NCBI GenBank assembly: GCA_963576735.1
Contig: OY755178.1
Coordinates: 434,001 to 498,000, forward strand
Direction of reading: 5' to 3'
From: Bedellia somnulentella
Lineage: Eukaryota; Arthropoda; Insecta; Lepidoptera; Bedelliidae
Length of the DNA: 64,000 nucleotides
In this document: positions 21,871 through 32,832 of the stretch, piece after piece
Layout of the letters: the number at the start of each line of letters is the position of its first letter
Position numbering within the stretch: position 1 is the stretch's first letter
Program-made: the position numbers and the translations under genes
Notes under the pieces: generated by a model
Told to the model about the DNA's origin: nothing
The model's input: the letters and a program-made list of their open reading frames with translations, nothing else
Databases searched by the model: none

Positions 21871-23825
21871 AGAGCTGACAGGCATTTTTGAGTACATCCT
21901 TGAGGCACATTGAAAATATTATTGTTGATTAGTTGCGAATGTGTGGATGATGAAATGGCCGACCTGGCTGGGAGGTTGCGGGGCGTTAATGAGCTATGAA
22001 TTTTTTAATTCGCAATTTTTCTCATGCAGAAAATGTTCTTGAGGCACTTTGAATCTTACAGCATTTTAAAGTCTGATGTTTAATTAAACGATATATCATA
22101 ATGCCAGGCGATTTGGTTGGGATTTAAATGGTGACAGGCGATTTAAAGTTATATTTTTTTTGCGCAAAAAATGTACTTGAGGCAAGCTGGGATCTATACA
22201 CAATAATTGTTGTGTTGATAAGATGCCATATATCAAATGACAGGCCGTTCTGGCGGTAATTTAATCTTGCCAGGTGATTTCATTTTATTATTATTTATTA
22301 TAAAAAAATAAATTTTTACAAAAAATTTTTGATATACTTTTATGTAAAATTTTTTATTCATCGATATCTGATGGAATCTCCTCGTCGCTTGTGAACACGT
22401 CCATAGAGTTGAGTTCTATGAACTCTTCTTCATTGTCTGAAAATAAATAATTTTTTTGAACAAATGTGAAATACAATTAATAGTGCGAGTATTTAACAAA
22501 TTATTATTACATACCTGTAGCATTTTCATCAGAGTGTTCAAATGTCCCAGGATCAATTGCATCGATAACTAATTGCGGCATGCAATCCCCATCAAACCAA
22601 TAAAAATCCAGTTTATCCTCCTTCAGCTGCCATCCATGTTCAGTGGGTACTAGGTTACTTGGAAAACGTAAATGTGCATTTCTCCAGATACTTGTAACAT
22701 ATTGAGCTCTTAAAAGCTGTTGGTGCAACTCTGCTTTACATGGTGGTAACGTAGACGGATCATAGTTTTTTTGAAAGGCTCTTCCGTGCTCTTAGCTTTA
22801 AATGTCTTGCAAAATTTTTCAAACCGTGCTATGTTTATATCTGCGATATTATTGACACCGTACATTTCACACACGAACTTCTCAAGCATGTTAAAAACCT
22901 CATTGCGTAAATCTGTCGTATGCGCACATCCTAGATCAATAAACGCTTTTTGATACAGTTTATTTTTCATTAATAGTTGGAAAGGCCTCCGCTTGCCTTT
23001 ATTAAAAAATGAAGTTTTGTAGTCACACCCAGTGACTGCATGAAAGCCAGGCAAACTTGCGCATACTGAATTTCCGAATTTGGCATATAATTGTGATATA
23101 TCAATGAATCTTCTTCTATTTCCAGTGCCGTATTCCATAAAAATATTCAGTTGGTCGCTATCAAGATGATCCATGTTTCCAAGCATTATCAATAATACGT
23201 CTGTATCGCATGATTTTATGAGTACATTTGTTGTTGTATGTGCATCAATTCTACAGACATGATGCACTATTTTTGTGTCTGCTTCTTCATGATCTTCACA
23301 TGTCATACTCTCATTGATGTTCATAAGAATCAAATTATCGTCAGCTTTGTATGAATAACAACGATCATAATTTACGTTAATTGTTGTATTACCATATTAT
23401 CATGTATACTATTATTATCACCTGGCAAGATTAAATAACCGCCAGAACGGCCTGTCATTTGATATATGGCATCTTATCAACACAACAATTATTGTGTATA
23501 GATCCCAGCTTGCCTCAAGTACATTTTTTGCGCAAAAAAAAATATAACTTTAAATCGCCTGTCACCATTTAAATCCCAACCAAATCGCCTGGCATTATGA
23601 TATATCGTTTAATTAAACATCAGACTTTAAAATGCTGTAAGATTCAAAGTGCCTCAAGAACATTTTCTGCATGAGAAAAATTGCGAATTAAAAAATTCAT
23701 AGCTCATTAACGTTCCGCAACCTCCCAGCCAGGTCGGCCATTTCATCATCCACACATTCGCAACTAATCAACAATAATATTTTCAATGTGCCTCAAGGAT
23801 GTACTCAAAAATGCCTGTCAGCTCT
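21871..23825 (-). mobile_element. DNA transposon-like element with ~408-bp inverted arms
   Basis: The arms (21871-22280 and 23418-23825) are inverted copies that I align with only about three or four differences, starting AGAGCTGACAGGCATTTTTG. Within each arm the motifs TGACAGG and GCCAGGCGATTT recur. The ~1.14-kb centre carries a spliced minus-strand ORF with nuclease-like motifs. The near-identity of the arms implies recent formation. I could not resolve a target-site duplication. The superfamily is not identified. Confidence 0.85.
22354..23395 (-). CDS. nuclease-like protein of the TIR element (5'-incomplete, one intron, one frameshift)
   Basis: The open frame begins after a stop near 23395. 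It reads CEDHEEADTKIVHHV, IKSCDTDVLLIMLGN and LPGFHAVTGCDYKTSFFNKG, then continues in another frame from about 22725 (HQQLLRAQYVTSIWRNAHL) to GAAAATGCTACAG. A donor (GTATGT, 22514) and an acceptor (TTTTCAG, 22437) then splice out 78 bases, and the last exon (22436-22354) encodes an acidic tail ending EEIPSDIDE. The EEAD and DTDV clusters resemble the acidic active-site pattern of XPG/FEN1-type PIN-like nucleases; that is inference from motif shape. Related proteins with HEEADTKI and LPGFHA-TGCD motifs are repeated in many animal genomes. The frameshift near 22720 makes this copy probably inactive, and the N-terminal part is missing. Confidence 0.65.
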
Positions 23826-24315
23826 TGGGGTAAAAGATGTAGAGCTCCTTGGTCGTATGTGCGAGCAAAGAGGTCGCATACGATGGTCGCGATGCATGCT
23901 ATGATGGCAACACTGATTGCGCGGACCTATTCTAATTAATATTGATGTCACGAGAATATAGCACTTCGACACAAATTAAGTATTTAATAACTAATGTGTT
24001 GACGAGTTTCTTACGGGTTCTTCACTCAACAAGACACCTTCCGAATCCGAAGTAAACTTAGTATTAAGTTGAAATTTGACGTTCAAAAAACAAAGATTTA
24101 TCTTTTTAGTTTGATATAAATGATTATGTTTTTTTGTTTTAATCTTGAAGACATTATGTAAAATGCATCATTTCATCTTCAAAACAAGTATCTAATAAAT
24201 CGGACGCAGCAAAGTAAAATAGGTATACGAAATAAATTTAAAGAAATATGCTTGTGCAGAATTTTAAAATAATTCGTCTGCGTAATGCTCGTATTTATTA
24301 CCAAAATTTTGGCTT
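23826..24315. other. noncoding, no feature recognised
   Basis: Right flank of the TIR element. Short CG-containing stretch at 23860-23930, otherwise AT-rich. Confidence 0.3.
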
Positions 24316-24558
24316 ACATACATATACTCACAACTATAAATCCCTAAATGGGGTAGCCAGAGCTAAGGAATCAGAAATTCCTCAGCCACTTTTGGAAAGG
24401 TAAGTGGGTTACAAGATGGTAAAATAAGGGTTGTCGGTGATGGGTCTCCAACCGCATCGCCAAAAAATCCCTTTAAAGCCCCAATACCGTTAGTCGCCTC
24501 TTACGTACACCCGCCGTAAGAATTGGGGTAGTGCTATTCTAAGCCAACACTACACAGC
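24316..24558 (-). repeat. S1 SINE, full-length
   Basis: From ACATACATATACTCACAACT to CTAAGCCAACACTACACAGC. Confidence 0.9.
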
Positions 24559-24943
24559 ACCGTCTTAATATATTGATTACACAGAATCGGCCCCAAGTCT
24601 AAATTTAGAACGGTAAGATGGCTAATCCTCGTTTTGAGATTCCAATGCACTTAACATTCGTCCAGTTTACAATAATGTTTATATTGTAGAGTGTTTTATA
24701 CAACATGGCGTCTGACTTGCTAAAACCAAGTTGCTGTCGTCTGTAGAATTGTTTTCATTGTTAATGCACTCGTCTCGTCAGCATTCGATTGGCATTGCAA
24801 CACGTACTGTGTATTCAGCTTATATTATTAATTATTGCCTACCTACTTATTTGTACGACTGTGATATTAAAAAGGATAGTCAGTGCTTCGGGATCAAGGA
24901 ATTTGGGTCACTTAAGGATTTTGCAAAGGAATAAACTGTTCCC

Positions 24944-25057
24944 GTTACACGAGGCGTGTGAGAGCGAGTATGTCATATGAAAAGTGAGATAAAGATTTTG
25001 TATAAGCAATATGCCAGTTTCTCACTTCTCATGTGATATACGCGCTCTCATAAGCCT
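24944..25057. mobile_element. short hairpin MITE-like element
   Basis: CGTGTGAGAGCGAGTATGTC...AAAAGTGAGA is mirrored imperfectly by TCTCACTTCTCATGTGATAT...GCTCTCATAAG. Similar sequence lies near 29990-30070. Confidence 0.5.
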
Positions 25058-25212
25058 CAGGCTACTGGTGCGGGTGAGATAAACAAGATTGGCAGGTTTT
25101 GCATTACTCAACTTATTATATTTTGCCGAAGTCTTTGTAAGGCAATCTGTTTTTAAATGAATACTCATGATCAGTTGCTTTAAAATAAATTTCGGATGAC
25201 TGTATTCTCTAT

Positions 25213-25476
25213 TTGCCGTGTAGTGTCGGTTTTGCCGTGTAGTGTCGGTTTAGAATAGCACTACCCCATTTCTTCCGGTGCGTGTACGTAAGAGGCGACT
25301 AACGGTATTGGGGCTATTAATGGATTTTTGGGCGATGCGGTTGGAGACCCATCACCAACAAACTTTATTTTTCCCCACTCAAATTTCCAAAAGTGGCTGA
25401 GGAATTTCTAATTCTTTAGCTCTGGCTACCATTTCCTGGGATTTATAGCCGTGAGTATATGGATGATGTATGTATA
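25213..25476 (+). repeat. S1 SINE with duplicated 5' end
   Basis: The first 19 bases (TTGCCGTGTAGTGTCGGTT) occur twice in tandem before the rest of the element. Confidence 0.9.
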
Positions 25477-26884
25477 TATTCTCTCCAGACACAGCTGTGC
25501 TAACATCTTAAGAACCGGTATGTCATGTCTGCTTTCGTAACCTTATATCCATCTGCGAATATTGTAAATCATTAAAATGTTTGTGTCCTGGTGAGTGTAG
25601 GCGTAAGCGACGTGTGCATCTTCATATGATCTTCATCCTCACGCATTCACCGAAATGGTATAGGCTGAGAGAATACACCTAGAAGTAAAAGTTTTCGCTT
25701 GCGGTCATAAATTATCTTGTATACCTTCCGGTTATTTATGTTCATGCTAAACTGATGGATTAGATTTGAATAGAAATCACTAGAATTTTATGGTATTATT
25801 CTCAGCTTACGCATACGCCCCGTGATTATGTATCTCTAGCGACCGTCGATTGTGTCGCAAGTTGCAAGATTAACGCTGTCAATGTCAAATATTTGTATGT
25901 GATTTGACAGTTATGACAGCGACAATATTGCAACTTGCGGCACAATCGTGGTTCCAAAAGATACGTAATCAGGGCGCCCCGATCAGATTGACGGCAAATC
26001 AGTGAGCAGTTCTTTTTTTCAAGCCTCCTAGGATGATATGTTAAAACTGGACAGAATGGATATAACAGATTTTTCTAGATTTATTGTTTGTTACGAATAA
26101 AGACTGTTAGATTGGTGAAGGTTGTGGGCACAGGCACCTAAAAGTCTCTGAGCCATACAATTAGTGTCATAATCCTATCAGAGATCAGGATTACTACTTA
26201 TTTAACAAAATCCAATTCTTCTATACAGCATGTAAAGAAAGAGTACAATTGAAATTTGTAGATTAATAGACAATAGACTGAAAGCAGACTATCCTTAATT
26301 TAAGGCCTTTTTAACAGATTTTATCCAATCGATAAAAAGTTCTGTAAACTCAATGTTTGAGAATGGAAGCTATTTCGGTTACCCATATAGATTACTTTTG
26401 ATGCGATGAAACTATTGTAAATTATAACAACAGTGTAGACATGAACAAAAGTAACTTGGTAAACATAACACATGTGTTTTATCTAACGATACACCAATTT
26501 AAGCTTCTATAAACGCTTAACTGGATAAAAGGGTTCATTTATAAGTAAAAGTATCATAAAAAAATAACATTGGGCGTTGGCTATTAAATTATTCACTAGT
26601 TTATATTCCGACTATTAATTAAAAAAAAAATGAATACCCAACTCGCTTTTATGTCAATATTTCACTTAAAAGGTTAGGACACTATTCCCAGATATTTATC
26701 AATGGCTCAGTTTTCAACTTCATCCTGGTGGATGATGACATTTGCAGATGAAATAATAAATTTACTTTTTGTTTACAAAGTTTTTGCTTCCCGTATAAAA
26801 AGATAATCGTAGATTAGATTACCATTTTCTCTATAAAGTAGACCTTTAAATTTATTCCACTTAAATTGCAAATAATTTCCTTCC
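25477..26884. other. noncoding, no gene seen
   Basis: AT-rich apart from the hairpin element at 25812-25975. No ORF is supported. Confidence 0.3.
25812..25975. mobile_element. hairpin MITE, ~75-bp imperfect inverted arms
   Basis: GCCCCGTGATTATGTATCTC...CGCAAGTTGCAAGATTAACG pairs with TATTGCAACTTGCGGCACAA...ACGTAATCAGGGCGC, separated by a short TTTGTATGTG loop. Confidence 0.6.
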
Positions 26885-27096
26885 TTGAATAAAACACAAA
26901 AGTACATATTAATAAACATGATTTATCAGCAAAAAAACTATAGGCATAGATCATTCATTCCTTTTACGTTTCCGGAATCGGAAGTAGTCTCGCGACAGCT
27001 CACAGCTGCACGCCCAAATGCAGTGGGAGGTCAAGGTCGAGTAGGGTTGTCAACCGTTCTAATCTATTTTTGTGTCACTTTTTGTGTCTTATTTTA

Positions 27097-27734
27097 AGCG
27101 GCCAGTACACAATGGCGGACGATGGCCCACTGCTCGCCATCGCCACTGTTTACAGGGGGCAATGGTGCATGATGGCGGACAATTGCCGATCGTGGCGCGC
27201 AATGGCGAAGTTGTCGGTTTTTTGGGCACACTTCAAAGGAATCGTGGCGTAGCATGGCCGGTGGTGTTTCCACAATGGGCCATTGTTTAGTTCGTCACCG
27301 ACCGCTCATAGATACTTATACCTTTTTAGAATATTTTATTGCAAAATGTATTTATAATTACTATATGACGTAAAAATAACGTAAATAGCGCCATAAATAA
27401 AATAAATTACATACATAATAATAAATAAATAGCTGCAACCATAATTACTTCGACGTCCGTCGCAAGTGGATTGCCAGTTTTAGAATATTTTATTGCAAAA
27501 TGTATTTATAATTACTATATGACGTAAAAATAACGTAAATAGCGCCATAAATAAAATAAATTACATACATAATAATAAATAAATAGCTGCAACCATAATT
27601 ACTTCGACGTCCGTCGCAAGTGGATTGCCAGGCAGTAATGAGCAATGGGCCATTGTGTGAACACCAATTGATCGTGGCCTACAATTGCCAATGGCGAAGC
27701 GTGGCCCATCGTCGGCCATTGTGTACTGGCCGCT
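27097..27734. mobile_element. MITE with TTA target duplication (PIF/Harbinger-like)
   Basis: Inverted ends AGCGGCCAGTACACAATGGC / GCCATTGTGTACTGGCCGCT are flanked by TTA at 27094-27096 and 27735-27737. A 3-bp TTA duplication is typical of PIF/Harbinger. The ends hold many ATGGC/GCCAT repeats. The centre contains a 154-bp direct tandem duplication. No transposase is encoded. Confidence 0.75.
27325..27631 (+). repeat. two tandem 154-bp units inside the MITE
   Basis: TTTAGAATATTTTATTGCAA...GCAAGTGGATTGCCAG is repeated with a period of 154 bases and no difference that I see. Confidence 0.85.
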
Positions 27735-27815
27735 TTAGATTACGATGACAATAGACGAGAGATAGGCAAATTTTTTTTTTTTAGTGGTATAAAGTGATAT
27801 CCAAAACGCCCATAT

Positions 27816-27910
27816 CAACTTCCAAATATGGCGAAGGAATTTCTAGTTCTAAAGCTTTTTCTAACCCTTTTAGGGATTTATAGCCATGAGTATATATATG
27901 TACATATGTA
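27816..27910 (+). repeat. S1 SINE 3' third
   Basis: CAACTTCCAAATATGGCGAA to GCCATGAGTATATATATG. Confidence 0.75.
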
Positions 27911-28904
27911 TAATAATATATTATATGCCTAACTTTTACAACCGTTACAAATAAAATATTTTTTCAAGGTGATTAAACGACCTGGGACTTTTATGTAACA
28001 TTAATTCACCACCTCTTCCAAAAACTCCCAAAAGTGGGCAAGCATAAGAAAATGTTGATTCCAAAACTAGTAATATTGCCTTAGTGCAATGTAATATTTT
28101 CCGACGAGAACATGTTGGCAACCCTGCAGAGCGCGCCATCTCGTCGATCTTGATCTTGTAAGCTGATGGATGCGAGTTACGGTCGCGCCCTTACGAGATG
28201 CAATACCAGTTTACTTTGACTCGGTTCCGTACTATTGATACGGACTGGAGTTGTTCAGAATATATTACTCCGTTATTTCGACTAACTCACTTTATTTATG
28301 CTAGTAAACATTTCTTTTCCTCACGTTCATAAATTTTGTCGTATACTATTTATTAACTTGTACCTAATTTATATTTACTAAATTAGAGTGAACGCACTGA
28401 ATTGCAGGGATAGAAGGAATTAAAAATTTGGTACAAAAAGCAATGATACGTGTAGCAGTAACAGATTTGTTTTCTTCAATGCGACGCAGCCCAAGATAAA
28501 TCTTTGCGTTGTGAATTATGACAAAACTTCCCTAAAAATCACATTCAAACTTCAACAGTCAATCTAAAAAACATATAATAAAAAGCTTGTTATATTGTAT
28601 CATTGAATGCATTCGTGTGCCTTCCACCCCGAGTGCCCGCGTATGGTGGCCGCCCACACAAAGACGCGCTGTTCTAAAGATAGCCGGCGGGGGCGGCGGG
28701 GGCGCGACACTATCTTGTATGCACTTTAAAAATAGAACGCTATTCCTTTTTTGAATTACGGGTTGGTTGTGGAAATTTGTTTGGATGCGTTATGTATGAT
28801 ATAAAAAAGGTTTAGAGCGACAAAACTGGCTCAAATAGTTTAATTTTATGGTAAGTATATATTGCTTGCCATGCCTTATTGCTTTTACTAAAACTTCGCT
28901 ATCT
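27911..28904. other. noncoding, no gene seen
   Basis: AT-rich with a GC-rich run at 28684-28707 (GGCGGGGGCGGCGGGGGCGC). Confidence 0.3.
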
Positions 28905-28999
28905 ATACATACATACATACATATACTCACGGCCATAAATCCTAAGAAAGGGGTAGCCAGAGCTAAGGAATTTGAAATTCCTCAGCCACTTTTGGAAGG
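28905..28999 (-). repeat. S1 SINE 3' third
   Basis: Tail (ACATACATAC, ATACTCACGGCC) to CCTCAGCCACTTTTGGAAG; the 5' part of the element is absent. Confidence 0.8.
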
Positions 29000-29675
29000 T
29001 GCGTGCGTGCTCTATACATCACCAGGCTTTATCTAATGAACCGTGATATTTTGGTTAGACATTTGTTACGTTTGTACTTTTAAATTTTTAAAACTTTAGA
29101 GTTACGCAGTCAAAATATTAATAATACCGAAAAGTCGCTATCAACCGTACCGGGAATTCACTGAGTGAGTAAACGTAATAAGAAACAAAAAAAAACATAT
29201 TAATAACTTGTTGGAGCAATCTCTGCTCGATATACCACATCCAAATACTCTTACAAGTTAAGTGAGTGAAATTGATGGCAGCCATTGAGCTGCTGTTTTC
29301 GAGTTAATTATGTTTGAGAACAAACTGTCGGATAGTTTCACTAATTAATTGGAACAATCTCTGTCGCTATTTATTTTAATGTTTTAACTGGGATGTAACA
29401 TATTGAACTATTTAATTTCATTGTAACGGCGTGATTTGACATCGATTCATATTTTATTTTCATATATATTCAGGTTTTACACGGTGCGTACTACGTACGT
29501 TTATTTTAATAGGTTTCAAAGTAGGTGTAAATTATTTCATTGATTTAGACGGAACTTTCTATTAATATAATATTACAACTACAACAAATGAAATATTTTA
29601 AATTAATAACTTGATTAAAGCACAGTTTTTCCTTTAGAAATGTGAAAAATACTGTACTATCATAATTCAAAATAA
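29000..29675. other. noncoding, no feature recognised
   Basis: AT-rich sequence with no repeat or coding signal. Confidence 0.3.
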
Positions 29676-29684
29676 CTTAACATA

Positions 29685-29935
29685 ACATAAACGTCCCGAA
29701 GGGGTTTGCAGAGGTACTAATACTTCCGAATATCACGTGACTTTTATCACCTGGTGTTCAGAGTAGTGTACTCACGTGATAGGGGCAGGCCTATCGCCAT
29801 TTTGTACGAATACACTGTCACATGACTAAGTACAACTCAGCCATGTGGGTTTCCTCACGATGTTTTCCCTCACCGTTAACAACCATGATAAATTAACCAC
29901 ACATATGTCTTTAGAAAAGACAAATTGTAATTCAA
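29685..29935 (-). repeat. S2 SINE, head missing
   Basis: AACATAAACGTCCCGAAGGG through CCTCACCGTTAACAACCATG to AGAAAAGACAAATTG. The tRNA-like head is absent, and ~20 bp within the CCACGTTTTGCATGG segment are deleted. Confidence 0.85.
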
Positions 29936-30439
29936 AATAATGGTTTCGAAGCTTAAATTATGTTAGATGTGTGATGTTATCTTAGGTGTGTGATGTCAGT
30001 GGAGGAGTGAGATACTGACAGAATATTCATTCAAAATCTTTCAGCATATCACTTCTCACACCCCGCAAGCTACGGGGTAGATCTAGCAAATTCGCTCACA
30101 AGTAATCTAGCCAAAATACCTTAAAATGACTCATATCATATATAATAAAAATACGCATATCGCGGCTTCGGAGCGGACAAGGATAAGTCGTAAAATTTGT
30201 GAAAGTAGTTTACTGGTAGATTTTAGTTAAAATTGATTTTATGACGTATTTTGTATCAGTTTAGATCATAGAAAGTAGTCACCAACGTTCGTTTGAGAAA
30301 GTCATTATAATGTCATTTTGGTCTGTACTTATCATTAACAAACCGTTTCCTGGTATCAATTTACTAATTGCATCGTTAGATTATCGTTGGTGTTTAACGG
30401 TAAATGAAACATACATATACTCACGGCTGTGTAGTTTAA

Positions 30440-30686
30440 GCTGTGTAGTGTCGGCATAGAATAGCACTACCCCATTTCTACCCGTGGGTGATCGTAAGAG
30501 GCGACTAAGGGTATAGGGGCTTTTTAAGTGATTTTTAGGCGATGTGGTTGGAGACCCATCACCAAAAACGTTTATTATTATCATCTATTCCCCAATCAAC
30601 TTCCAAAAGTGGCTGAGGAATTTATCATTCCAAAGCTCTGGCTACCCCGTTAAGGGATTTAAAGCCGTGAGTATATGTATGTATGC
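30440..30686 (+). repeat. S1 SINE, full-length
   Basis: GCTGTGTAGTGTCGGCATAG to GCCGTGAGTATATGTATG. A 20-base piece of a minus S1 tail (30409-30429) abuts its 5' side. Confidence 0.9.
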
Positions 30687-30689
30687 ATA

Positions 30690-31330
30690 TAACATATATA
30701 TGTAACAAAAGATTTCCATTATCCAAAGTGCACGACACGACCAGGTTTAGAAGTTTGTTGTAACTGTGTCAACTTCCGGACACAGATTACCTAGCCCTTT
30801 TTACAACTCATCATAACTCAACTCATCCTCCACCATATTTCTAGCTTAGTCAAAAAATCACGCTCGCACATATGTGCCTAGAGGCTTGGCTGCAAATATC
30901 GATACGGGTAGTTTTTTTGAGCATTTTATCACTATAAAAATAGTTCAATGATCAAGGTTTTTACAAGCTTGCAAAGTACCTTGCTCCATAACGTGGGTGC
31001 ACAACTGCTAAGTATGGACAAAAAGCAGTGCACTTAACATAAGTTGATTAAAATCACACATGGTATCAGAAAAAATAGTACCACTGCCGTCACCTTGGGA
31101 ATATGTGGCTAGAATATGCAAAATAGTTTTAAATTTTTAGCATAGTCAAGCAAAAAACCAGTTCGAATAACAGTAACAATTTAGCTTACTTCGTATAAAA
31201 TGTGGAATTATTAATTTTTGTACTAATTAAGTCATTGCAAAGCAAATATTTCGCAATCAGCTTAATTGCATTTTTATGCTTTGACAATCAATATTAATAT
31301 ATTTGGTTATGTGATACAGTGAACATTTAA
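30690..31330. other. noncoding, no feature recognised
   Basis: AT-rich sequence with no repeat or coding signal. Confidence 0.3.
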
Positions 31331-31339
31331 AACGATGAT

Positions 31340-31570
31340 ATTTAAAAAAAACAAAAACGGAAATGACAAGATGGTTTCAATGTGCAAATAAATAGGATGG
31401 ATGACAGAAAAGTGGTGAAAAAGACACAAATATAGCCGATGTGAATGGTGATGTTAGTGTTACCTACTCCGGAAAATAATATTAGACCAAATAGTATATC
31501 TGATAAAAAAGGCAAACTCCAAAACATGGAAAATAGGAATCAATACCCTCGGCTACCCCAATAAGACTTA
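31340..31570 (+). repeat. RTE LINE relic
   Basis: GGATGGATGACAGAAAAGTG, GTGAATGGTGATGTTAGTG and CTCGGCTACCCCAATAAG preserve the RTE 3' coding order with heavy decay. Confidence 0.7.
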
Positions 31571-31623
31571 AGTTGTAGTACAAGCAGGAAAAATATACCA
31601 ATACCACGGATTATTATTAAGTA

Positions 31624-31843
31624 TACCCCATTTCTTCCGGTGAGTGTACGTAAGAGGCGACTAACGGTATTGGGGCTTTTGAGGGATTTTTGGGCGATGC
31701 GGTTGGAGACCCATCATCGACAACCTTAATCTCACCATGTTTTCCCCACTCAACTTTCCAAAAGTGGCTGAGGAATTACTAATTTCGTAGCTCTGGCTAC
31801 CCCTTCTATGGATTTATAGCCGTGAGTATATGTATGTATGTAT
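31624..31843 (+). repeat. S1 SINE, 5'-truncated
   Basis: Starts at ACCCCATTTCTTCCGG, ends GTGAGTATATGTATGTATG. Confidence 0.9.
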
Positions 31844-31999
31844 TAAGTATAGAAAATTCACACAAAAATATACAAACTTCCATCTAAACCCTAAATTCTG
31901 TCATCTCTGGCCACCCCAATATAAATTAAGACGTCCGTGTATTACCGGCGTGAGACATTTACAATAATTATTAGCAGCTTGTAACATGTGTCGTATTGG

Positions 32000-32430
32000 T
32001 CGATATGCGCTGTCTGGAGGGCTAGCACGAGCGCTATTTCATCGACACGATATCGGTTGCAATGAGATGGCAGTATACGATACTAAGTGCGTAAGTTGAC
32101 GACTCTCGGTCCGGACGGTAGAAGGTTGTTGGTGATGGGTCTCCAACCGCATCGCCCGAAAATCCCATAAAAGCCCCAATACCGTTAGTCGCCTCTTACG
32201 TATACCCACCGGAAGAAATGGGGTAATGCTATTCTAAGCCGACACTACACAGTTATATAGTTGAGTTAGTGTCCCATACATATACAAGTTCTACTTAGTT
32301 TGGGGCTAACTTGATCTGTGTATAATATGTCTGTATATATTTATTTATTTATTAATGATTTAAGAGATAGCTGTTTTATACCACGCGATATCTTATTAAA
32401 AGGTCGCTCGTACTAGCGATGCTGTAACGG
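32000..32430. repeat. second copy of the 15.1-kb MITE-like repeat, split by S1
   Basis: GGCTAGCACGAGCGCTATTT and GGCAGTATACGATACTAAGT match 15170-15240. The partner piece AGAGATAGCTGTTTTATACC...GCTCGTACTAGC at 32360-32420 follows an S1 insertion. Confidence 0.6.
32118..32252 (-). repeat. S1 SINE 5' half
   Basis: GTAGAAGGTTGTTGGTGATG to CTAAGCCGACACTACACAG; lacks the (TATG)n side. Confidence 0.85.
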
Positions 32431-32832
32431 AATTGCAATGTGATTTGGGAGTCGAACCGGTCAGCGACCCCGTCTAACGGCCGAGCTCCGCTGAGCACAT
32501 TCTCAGATGGCAATGCTGAATTTTAATAAGTAATTATGTCTCAAATTACTTAATTGTCCATTTTTTATGTCGAAGATATTGCGAGCTGGATAATTTGACT
32601 ATCCGAAAGCTGTAAAGCATGTTAAACAATCTCGGCTGCTATGAGAGTAGTATAAAAAGTGTGTTCGTGGTTGCTACTGTTCTTGATATTTCACTAGGCC
32701 AGCGTGGTGGACTATGTCTAAGTAAACTTATTCATTATTCAGGTCCTCTTGTTGGGAGCACGCCTAATAAAAAAAATAGTGAGATGTTATTTTCATCGTC
32801 TTAGGTGATTTTCATATGTGAATTATGTTTTA

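Noticed and set aside
22354..23395. Host gene status for the nuclease-like ORF
   Set aside because: It lies wholly between long inverted arms, lacks its N-terminus and is frameshifted, so it is treated as transposon cargo.
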